33,438 bases of DNA from Candidatus Aegiribacteria sp. (GTDB taxonomy: Bacteria > Fermentibacterota > Fermentibacteria > Fermentibacterales > JCC-6). The translations under genes were made by a program, and so were the position numbers. Positions 1-6,414 of this stretch are shown here, one piece after another. Every line of letters starts with the position of its first letter. Position 1 is the stretch's first letter. The DNA lies in contig JAIORS010000019.1 in NCBI GenBank assembly GCA_021108005.1, positions 1-33,438 on the forward strand. The letters are read 5' to 3'. The notes beneath the pieces were generated by a model, which saw only the letters and a program-made list of their open reading frames with translations, did no database searches and had not been told where the DNA came from.

Positions 1-245
1 AGATCTGTGATGCCAGAGTTATCGAGGGCAGCACCCCCGGCATCTACTAGGGTCAGGTCTTGCATCCGGGCATTATTATCATATTATTATCACTATATGA
101 TATAACTATGCTGTACCAACGTGTACAGCTTTCAGAAATTCTTCCTATATAGCATACAAAATTCTCTAAATTAGTCATTTTATTAATTACTAACGATCTT
201 GTAAATAACCCACAAGTTGAAGAAGTGTGGTACGTCCCCCTGCGT
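1..245. other. Window edge, AT-rich non-coding stretch with ambiguous coding remnant
   Basis: Bases 70-230 are strongly AT-rich and contain short ATT/TAT runs; I see no gene there. The first 65 bases could be coding, but the strand is unclear. On the plus strand a frame is open from base 3 to a TAG at 48-50 and would be the last 15 codons of a gene entering the window. On the minus strand an ATG at 63-65 opens a frame running off the edge, with no ribosome-binding site before it. Neither peptide is recognisable. The stretch also lies just downstream of the Wzi-like gene, but I see no convincing terminator: CCACA/TGTGG can pair near 218-234 without a T-run. Confidence 0.35.
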
Positions 246-1667
246 TTACCAGCTGTATATGGCTTCCAGCGATGATGAGAATTCCGAGGAAGATTCACCC
301 GATATATGGTTTTGATTCCGCGTCCACCTATTGCCGACATTTCCGTGTATTTCAAGGAAATCCACCGGGTACCATCCAAGGTGCAGATTTGCGCCGGTAA
401 GGTATTCAACTGTTCCAGAAGGAAATTTTCCCCCGGTGGCGGCCGAATCAGGCCAGCCTTCCTGAACGGTTCCCTCCCCATGTCTTGTGTGGTCGAAGGT
501 GGCTTCGACAAGAAGGGGCCAGCTGGCTGAGGTTCCCAGAGACAGCGTTACCCTATCGGCATCGGGCCCCAGTTCCGAACCAATTATTTCTCCATGGTGA
601 AGGTAATAATTGCAGGGCCTTCTCTGACTGTATACGAACCTGTCTATTCTTGTGTACTCGATTACGGTTCCCAGATCAAAGGAGCTGAGATAAGCGGACA
701 GTCCCGTTGTCCAGCCCAGCTTATTCGGTCTGTTGCCCGTGTTTTCGTACTGAATATCATCGATCAGCAGTTCTCCGTAGGCTTCCATTCCCCTGAAGGG
801 TTTCCATGATGCGTCGAAGCTGAAAAACGCGTTGTCATCCAGCCTTTCATTCCATTGAACAGGATACCATGGAATGACTGGATTCATATACGCGAAATCG
901 AGCCCTCCGGATTTAAAAATAATGGATTCACTAAGACCTATCCGTAAATTGTCTCTTGGTGAGTAATCCAGTCGGTGCGCGGCAAGGTATGTCCCGGAAT
1001 CGCTGTCGATAGTTGATGTAAATCCTGTGAATGTCAGCGTATTGCACAGGTTGAACTGAACTTTAAGCATATCCAGAGAAGGGCTGTTGTTCGAGATCAG
1101 CAATTGCGTAAACCGACCGGGGCCCCATCTCTGGGGAATTCGTCCGAAACTGAGTGCGATGGTTTGATTGTTCCACTGGAGGTAACCCCAGTCCACGTAA
1201 AGGTGTCTTCCCTTCTCCGTGCCCCTGTGAAAAGGGGAGGAGTAATCGGGCGGGTTTTCGTCGGAGCCCGTCCATATGGAGAGTCTTTCGTCAAGATACA
1301 GACCTGGAAGTATATCGACGAAAAGACGGGCAGTGAGTCCTGCCCTGGTCTCGAGGCTGTCCGAGTAATCAAGTATTTCCCCGGCCGCTGTTCCGGTAAG
1401 GTATAATCTCCGGGTATCGTTCTTCAGTTCTTCCGGTGAAGAACTTCTGCTGAAAAGGATTCTTTTGATATCATCCAGCGATTCCGTGGTTGTGATGCAA
1501 TCATGAAGGAAAGGTGAATTAATCAGCGGGAAGGTGCCAGGGAGCATGGCTTCCGATTCCGTTTCAAGCATATATAGCCACCAGTTGAGAGGATCCTGAA
1601 GCGGTAGCCCTGTCTGATGAAGCATCGTTCCCATTAATAACGTTGCCGCTATTACTGCTGCTGTCAT
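246..1667 (-). CDS. Wzi-like capsule-assembly outer-membrane barrel protein
   Basis: A 473-aa exported protein with an N-terminal hydrophobic signal segment (roughly residues 1-17). The middle carries the RWGPG motif followed by a LLISNN...SLDML stretch, which is characteristic of the Caps_assemb_Wzi family. After that come alternating hydrophobic/polar stretches typical of transmembrane beta strands, and the protein ends in an aromatic residue (YSW), as outer-membrane barrels usually do. Wzi in E. coli is a surface lectin that anchors group 1 capsule. Distant homologues in other phyla are common and their ligands are unknown, so capsule binding here is inference. Its ATG overlaps the stop of the upstream methyltransferase gene (ATGA), making it the last gene of a six-gene run. 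No capsule polymerase or export genes are in the window. Confidence 0.72.
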   Translation of the reverse strand: MTAAVIAATLLMGTMLHQTGLPLQDPLNWWLYMLETESEAMLPGTFPLINSPFLHDCITTTESLDDIKRILFSRSSSPEELKNDTRRLYLTGTAAGEILDYSDSLETRAGLTARLFVDILPGLYLDERLSIWTGSDENPPDYSSPFHRGTEKGRHLYVDWGYLQWNNQTIALSFGRIPQRWGPGRFTQLLISNNSPSLDMLKVQFNLCNTLTFTGFTSTIDSDSGTYLAAHRLDYSPRDNLRIGLSESIIFKSGGLDFAYMNPVIPWYPVQWNERLDDNAFFSFDASWKPFRGMEAYGELLIDDIQYENTGNRPNKLGWTTGLSAYLSSFDLGTVIEYTRIDRFVYSQRRPCNYYLHHGEIIGSELGPDADRVTLSLGTSASWPLLVEATFDHTRHGEGTVQEGWPDSAATGGKFPSGTVEYLTGANLHLGWYPVDFLEIHGNVGNRWTRNQNHISGESSSEFSSSLEAIYSW

Positions 1668-2908
1668 TGATTATCCTTCCTCTTCAATTCTACGACTGTC
1701 TCAACATGATCCGTTTGCGGAAACATATCAACAGGTTGCAGCCCGGCAACAGCCCATCCACCATCACATAATATCCTGAGATCTCTTGCAAGGGAAAAGG
1801 GGTTGCAGCTTACGTAGATTATTTTTTTCGAAATGACCCTTCGCAAAAGCCGTGAGACCCTTATGCCCAGCCCCCCTCGCGGCGGATCAACTATGACCGT
1901 ATCCCAGATGTGTTTCGATCTCACCGTATCGAGCAGGTAGTGTCTTGTCCTGCTGGTGACAAAACGAACACCTTTTACTCCGAAATACTCGGCTGCATCG
2001 TTTCCGGACGCGGAGGAGTCACCATTCAGTTCAACGGAGATCACTTCCGCGCCCCCGAAGGCAAGAGGTAGCGCGAATGTTCCGCATCCTCCGTAAAGGT
2101 CCAGAATTTTCCCGCCATTTCCGCATAATCCGATCACAATTGAAATGATAATATCAGCGCAACCGGTATTCACCTGAAAAAAAGCCCCCGGTTTAATCGG
2201 ATAGGTAAAGCTTCCCAGAGTTTCATGGATTACCGATCCCGATGGGTCAACGATCCAGTTTCCCTTGTCTTTCCATGCCGTAATGTAAGAATCATCCGCA
2301 AAAGAAAGCTTCGCGGCCGGGGAGCCTGATAATTCTATCATAACTTCGCCGGTTCTGTCAGATGCCCTTACCGATACTCTTCGGTAACTATCCAGCTGCT
2401 TTTCAGAAACTTTTTCGAGTGCTTCCTGCCCCGTTCCGTTGAGCAGCGGGCAGCCATCAACTTCCATGGGGTTTCCCCTGAAGCGGTGAAGGCCGGGCCT
2501 GCCGTTGACGATGTCAAAGGAGACCCGGTTACGGTAACTGGTTATGAGAGGTGAAGGAATGACATCGTTCATAAGTTCAGGAGAATATGGGATGTCAGTC
2601 TTCGAAAGTGCTTTTTCTATCCATTCCCGTTTCCAGAAAAGTTGCCTGGAATACTCCAGATTCTGAAGGGAACAACCGCCGCAATCACCAAAATAGCTGC
2701 AGAACGGTTCCCTTCTGTAGGGGGATATTTCAAGAATTTCCAGAGGATCCGCTTCAAACCAGCCCTTTTTTTCTCTGCTTATTCTGCATCTTGCCGTTTC
2801 TCCGGGGAGGGCGCCTCGGACAAATACTGTTTTCCTGTTCTCACAGGAGGAGATTCCGCCCACCCTGTTGCCAAGGGCGTTTATCGCAACTGTAACCTCC
2901 CCGTTCAT
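1664..2908 (-). CDS. rlmD: 23S rRNA (uracil-5-)-methyltransferase, RlmD/RumA family
   Basis: A 414-aa class I SAM-dependent RNA methyltransferase of the TrmA/RlmC/RlmD group, which makes 5-methyluridine in RNA. An N-terminal TRAM-like beta domain (about residues 1-60) is followed by the cysteine cluster of the [4Fe-4S] site (CSYFGDCGGC, about 69-78, with a further Cys later). The SAM-binding loop LDLYGGCGTFALP lies in the C-terminal half, then the catalytic region VDPPRGG and the YVSCNP motif carrying the nucleophilic cysteine. The Fe-S motif favours RlmD/RlmC over TrmA, but the exact uridine cannot be read from sequence. The gene is coupled to tgt upstream (TGATG overlap at 2908) and to the Wzi-like gene downstream (ATGA). 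Confidence 0.88.
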   Translation of the reverse strand: MNGEVTVAINALGNRVGGISSCENRKTVFVRGALPGETARCRISREKKGWFEADPLEILEISPYRREPFCSYFGDCGGCSLQNLEYSRQLFWKREWIEKALSKTDIPYSPELMNDVIPSPLITSYRNRVSFDIVNGRPGLHRFRGNPMEVDGCPLLNGTGQEALEKVSEKQLDSYRRVSVRASDRTGEVMIELSGSPAAKLSFADDSYITAWKDKGNWIVDPSGSVIHETLGSFTYPIKPGAFFQVNTGCADIIISIVIGLCGNGGKILDLYGGCGTFALPLAFGGAEVISVELNGDSSASGNDAAEYFGVKGVRFVTSRTRHYLLDTVRSKHIWDTVIVDPPRGGLGIRVSRLLRRVISKKIIYVSCNPFSLARDLRILCDGGWAVAGLQPVDMFPQTDHVETVVELKRKDNQ

Positions 2909-4104
2909 CAGTATACACCCTTATCGAAATTCCTTTGTTTCCTGTGCCATTCTTTTCTCCAGGAAGTGTAATGGTGCTCTTCAACAGCCATCCTTATCCT
3001 TCCCATGAGTACTGAGAAGTAATGGAGATTGTGAAGCGTCGCGAGGATAGGCGCAAGCCATTCCTTCGCTGCGAAAAGATGTCTCAGGTAAGATCTTGAA
3101 TAGGTGGTGCAGGTATAGCACTGGCATCCCGGCTGAATCGGTGCCGGATCGTTTCTGAAACGGGCGTTACGTATGTTGATATGTCCTCCCGGAACGAAAA
3201 ATGCGCCCCCCCTGGCGTTTCTTGTGGGAACCACACAATCGAACATATCCACTCCAAGGGCTACAAAATCAACAAGGTCTTCCGGTTTACCCACTCCCAT
3301 AAGGTACCTTGGTCTGTCTTCAGGGAGGTAGTCAATACAGGATTTGACCGCTTTCATCATCATGTTTCTTGATTCCCCTACAGCTACACCTCCTATTGCG
3401 TACCCGTCGAATTCCATCTGAGAAAGAGCTTCCGCGGATTTTCTTCTTAAATCCTGGAAACCTCCGCCCTGCACTATGCCGAAAAGCGCCTGCTGGCCTC
3501 CAGTATGCACTTTTCTGGCTTTTTCGGCCCATCTCAGTGTAAGACTGAGGGATTCCTCCGTTTGTACGCGATCGCTGGGCTGCTCCAGGCATTCATCAAG
3601 GACCATCATTATATCGCTTCCAAATACTGTCTGCAGTTCAATTACTTTCTCAGGCGTGAGAAGATGGCTGGAACCATCGATATGTGACTGGAAATGGTAT
3701 CCCTCTTCTGAACGCTTTCTCAGCTTTGAAAGGCTGAAGAGCTGGAATCCTCCGCTATCTGTTAGGATGTTCCGGTTCCACGACATAAACTTGTGAAGAC
3801 CCCCGGCATTCGCGATTACCTCCACCCCCGGTCTGAGATACAGGTGGTAAGTATTTCCCAGAATTATCTGCCAGTTATCCTTGAGAAGGTCGGAGTTCCT
3901 GACGGTTTTTACGCTTGCCTGAGTGCCCACAGGCATAAAAGCAGGGGTTTCGACCTTTCCATGGGAGAGATTCAGCACGCCTCTTCGGGCTTTGCCAGAT
4001 TTTCCCAGGAGATCGAACGAAGGAATGTGCTTCAGGTTAAAGCCCTTCAGGTTCAGGTTGTGAAGTGGAGGGAGGAATTTCTTCAATACCGTCAGGAGAA
4101 TCAT
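2908..4104 (-). CDS. tgt: Queuine/preQ1 tRNA-guanine transglycosylase
   Basis: Exchanges guanine at wobble position 34 of GUN-anticodon tRNAs for preQ1, the committed step of queuosine modification. Visible hallmarks are the DSGGFQ motif of the substrate pocket, GGVAVGE, the MFDCVVPTR segment containing the nucleophilic aspartate, and the C-terminal zinc site CxCxxC (CQCYTC) with a downstream histidine (YLRHLF). The start is uncertain. The only in-frame ATG (4102-4104) gives a 398-aa protein with about 26 extra residues, encoded inside the upstream membrane-protein gene. An in-frame ATT at 4024-4026, ten bases after that gene's stop, would give 372 aa starting exactly where typical Tgt proteins start (IPSFDLLGKSGKARRG against the MKFEL...GRARRG type N terminus). 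It sits two genes below queA in the same run. Confidence 0.93.
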   Translation of the reverse strand: MILLTVLKKFLPPLHNLNLKGFNLKHIPSFDLLGKSGKARRGVLNLSHGKVETPAFMPVGTQASVKTVRNSDLLKDNWQIILGNTYHLYLRPGVEVIANAGGLHKFMSWNRNILTDSGGFQLFSLSKLRKRSEEGYHFQSHIDGSSHLLTPEKVIELQTVFGSDIMMVLDECLEQPSDRVQTEESLSLTLRWAEKARKVHTGGQQALFGIVQGGGFQDLRRKSAEALSQMEFDGYAIGGVAVGESRNMMMKAVKSCIDYLPEDRPRYLMGVGKPEDLVDFVALGVDMFDCVVPTRNARGGAFFVPGGHINIRNARFRNDPAPIQPGCQCYTCTTYSRSYLRHLFAAKEWLAPILATLHNLHYFSVLMGRIRMAVEEHHYTSWRKEWHRKQRNFDKGVY

Positions 4105-5365
4105 CGCTTTCAATACCTTCAGAGGATTCTGTGCTGTCTACAGTTACTACAGCGGTGCTGTCTTCGGTAACGCTGATGTCTGGAATCTCCTCCGTAACTG
4201 TTTCATCTGGAGGGGGAGGAATCGGGGTTTCTATTTCTGGAACACTGTCCTCCGCTGTCGGCAGATACAGAGAATCCAACTCTGGAATACTATCAATTTC
4301 CATCGAATCGACGGTTTCCAGTGAATCGACAGTATCCTGCGAATCAACGGTTTCTGTAGTATCAGCAACGAAAGTGGAATCGACCTGTTCAGAAATCGAA
4401 TCGGAGGCTACAAGCCTCAGATCAAGAGATATCGAATCCGGCTGGGTGATCACTGTATCCAGCGCGATAGTATCTTCCACGGCAGGGGGTACAGAATCTT
4501 CAGTAATCAGAGTCCTTACGGAATCATCGCGAGTAGAATCCGGTTCGACAATGAGATCTTCCATTGTGATTGAGAGATCTTCCTCAAGCAATAGAATGGA
4601 ATGATTCGGGTCAAGCATCCTTATCTGCTCCAGTTCGATCTGCAGGTCTTCCTCCATGTTGTTCCTGTAATACAGACTCGCCAGTCTGACATGAAATTCA
4701 AGACTGTCCGGATACATCGACATCATCTCAAGATAAGATGCAAGAAGCTCTCTTTCTCTTTCAGGAAGGTTGTGTATGGATGTAATCCTTTCTCCGGATC
4801 CGGTTTTTGAGAGTTTCGGAGGCATAAAAATAATCACAACTGTAACCATAAGGGAGACCACAGTGTAAGAGATCACTTTCATCAGGGCTTTTCTTCTGCT
4901 CCGGAATATTTCTTTCTCAGGTCTGGGGTCCATGTTAGTATCAAGGGGAACGATCTTCGTTCCTGAGACTATCTGCAAGATTGTTTTCCCGGTTCGAGGG
5001 ACAGGTATCAGTCCCAGACCAAAAAGGAGTACAAGGGGGGGGGTCAGCAGAAGACGTATTAATGTCTGCCATTCGGAGGGGTTGAGTCCATCAAGGCCTA
5101 TTTCGGCAAGGCCTAACGCCTCAAGAGGACATTGCCCTCTGGTTCCGGTTCGTGATTTTTCCAGCCACGCCAGTATGGTTACCGAAAACAAGTAGCTGAT
5201 CGGCAAAAGTATGAACCAGTGTCCTGAAATAAGGTTTAAAACACTATCCATGAGGAGAGTCCAGGAAAGGATTACAGCAATTTCAAGAAAGTACAGTCCA
5301 GCCAGAAGCCTTACTTTAGGCGATATTCTGTTAAGCAGAGCGTGTTTTCTGGCGGTAACAGTCAT
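4037..5365 (-). CDS. Uncharacterised membrane protein with acidic, repetitive C-terminal tail
   Basis: 442 aa, family not recognised. The N-terminal 185 residues hold about four to five hydrophobic membrane segments (around 20-70, 100-125 and 160-185). A short helical stretch resembling one or two TPR units follows (about 205-257: LLASYLEMM...LEFHVRLASLYYRNN). Residues 258-442 form a low-complexity tail rich in Asp, Ser, Thr, Glu and Pro, built from repeated VDS-x-x-T units, probably disordered. The start overlaps the queA stop (ATGA), and the 3' end overlaps the extended reading frame of tgt. Lying between queA and tgt, it could be linked to queuosine precursor handling, but it does not resemble the known transporters (QueT, YhhQ/QPTR) and I assign no function. 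The tail composition suggests an extracytoplasmic location, though topology was not tested. Confidence 0.75.
   Translation of the reverse strand: MTVTARKHALLNRISPKVRLLAGLYFLEIAVILSWTLLMDSVLNLISGHWFILLPISYLFSVTILAWLEKSRTGTRGQCPLEALGLAEIGLDGLNPSEWQTLIRLLLTPPLVLLFGLGLIPVPRTGKTILQIVSGTKIVPLDTNMDPRPEKEIFRSRRKALMKVISYTVVSLMVTVVIIFMPPKLSKTGSGERITSIHNLPERERELLASYLEMMSMYPDSLEFHVRLASLYYRNNMEEDLQIELEQIRMLDPNHSILLLEEDLSITMEDLIVEPDSTRDDSVRTLITEDSVPPAVEDTIALDTVITQPDSISLDLRLVASDSISEQVDSTFVADTTETVDSQDTVDSLETVDSMEIDSIPELDSLYLPTAEDSVPEIETPIPPPPDETVTEEIPDISVTEDSTAVVTVDSTESSEGIESDDSPDGIEEIPPSTSQPEPEGL
4305..4358. repeat. Three tandem 18-bp units in the acidic-tail coding region
   Basis: On the plus strand three consecutive 18-base units begin GAATCGACGGTTTC, GAATCGACAGTATC and GAATCAACGGTTTC (4305-4322, 4323-4340, 4341-4358). 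On the coding (minus) strand each encodes a six-residue step containing T-V-D-S. More diverged copies flank the array. It looks like a slippage- or recombination-prone in-frame repeat that can change tail length without shifting the frame. Confidence 0.7.
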
Positions 5366-6414
5366 TTTCTGGACTCCTGTTCAATCAGCATGGCGTCTCC
5401 GTAACTGTAGAATCTGTAGGATTCATCTATGGCATGACGATAGGCCCTCATCATGAATTCATATCCCATGAACGCTGCAACAAGGCATAAGAGAGAACTC
5501 CCCGGAAGATGAAAATTAGTTATCAGAGCATTCACGTTCCTGAATCTGTATGGAGGGAATATAAAGATTTCTGTCTCTCCTGATAATGAGTCTCTGGATT
5601 CTATATCAATAGATTCAAGAACCCTGGTGGTAGTAGTTCCAACAGCCACTATTCTTCCCCCCGCCTGTCTTGTATTTCTTATTGCCGACAGAGTTTCCGC
5701 GGAGATGAAGTACTCTTCCGGCTCAAGTCTGTTCTCTTCCAGAATTTCCCGGCGAAGTGGCTGAAAGGTACCCGGGCCAACATGCAGAGTTACATGGGCA
5801 TTGTCTATTCCAGCGTTCTGAAGGTCGGCAAGAAGATCGGAAGTGAAATGGAGTCCTGCTGTGGGAGCTGCTACCGCACCGGTTTCTGACGCGAAGACGG
5901 TTTGATATCTGATATCATCAAGCTCCTCAGGATTCCGTTTAATGTATGGAGGCAGGGGTACCTGTACTGTTTCCCGGAGCTTTTGCTCGGTATTCTCTCC
6001 GTGGTTGAAACTCACAATTGCTCTGCCATGATCCAGACGCTTATCCACAACACATTGCAGGCCGTTTGCGAACTCAAGCTGCATTCCAGGTTTTGCAGCT
6101 TTACCGGGACGGACAATTGCTTTCCAGGAGTTCGTATCCAGTTTCTTAAGTAGAAAAATTTCCGCTTTGCCGCCCGTTTCTGCCTTCCTGCCCGAAAGCC
6201 TCGCTTTGAAAACTTTTGTATTGTTCAGTATCAAAAGGTCACCGGGAACAAGGAAATCAGAGAGTCTGCTGAAAAACGTGTCTTCGAAACTGCCTTTGCT
6301 GATATCAGCGGCCAGAAGCCTGCTGCTTGTCCTGTCATCAAGAGGTTTTTGAGCGATAAGTTCTTGAGGAAGAGTGTAATGCATGCTTGATAGAGAAAGA
6401 ATTTTTCCTTTCAT
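5362..6414 (-). CDS. queA: S-adenosylmethionine:tRNA ribosyltransferase-isomerase
   Basis: QueA transfers and isomerises the ribosyl moiety of SAM onto preQ1 in tRNA, producing epoxyqueuosine, directly after the Tgt step. The 350-aa length matches the family. Diagnostic segments are YTLPQELIAQKPL near the N terminus, RPGKAAKPG, the APTAGLHFT motif in the middle, HVGPGTFQPL, and the C-terminal TNFHLPGSSLL and YSYGDAMLI. The ATG at 6414 overlaps the last base of the sensor-kinase stop (TGATG). A second in-frame ATG ten codons later (MHYTLPQE) fits the usual N terminus equally well. Its stop overlaps the following membrane-protein start, so it is translationally coupled on both sides. Confidence 0.95.
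   Translation of the reverse strand: MKGKILSLSSMHYTLPQELIAQKPLDDRTSSRLLAADISKGSFEDTFFSRLSDFLVPGDLLILNNTKVFKARLSGRKAETGGKAEIFLLKKLDTNSWKAIVRPGKAAKPGMQLEFANGLQCVVDKRLDHGRAIVSFNHGENTEQKLRETVQVPLPPYIKRNPEELDDIRYQTVFASETGAVAAPTAGLHFTSDLLADLQNAGIDNAHVTLHVGPGTFQPLRREILEENRLEPEEYFISAETLSAIRNTRQAGGRIVAVGTTTTRVLESIDIESRDSLSGETEIFIFPPYRFRNVNALITNFHLPGSSLLCLVAAFMGYEFMMRAYRHAIDESYRFYSYGDAMLIEQESRK

Noticed and set aside
60-110. ATT/TAT-rich short tandem stretch near the left edge
   Set aside because: Irregular and without spacers or conserved unit; simple AT-rich intergenic DNA, not a CRISPR or iteron array.
53-511. 152-codon minus-strand open frame over the Wzi gene end
   Set aside because: It overlaps the better-supported Wzi-like gene, has low-complexity Arg/Thr-rich and Ile/Asn-rich ends and no recognisable motif; its C-terminal part is translated AT-rich intergenic DNA.
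4065-4604. 179-codon plus-strand Ser-rich open frame
   Set aside because: It is the antisense reading of the Asp/Ser/Thr repeat tail of the membrane protein; Ser-Thr-Val repeats arise from the repeated codons.
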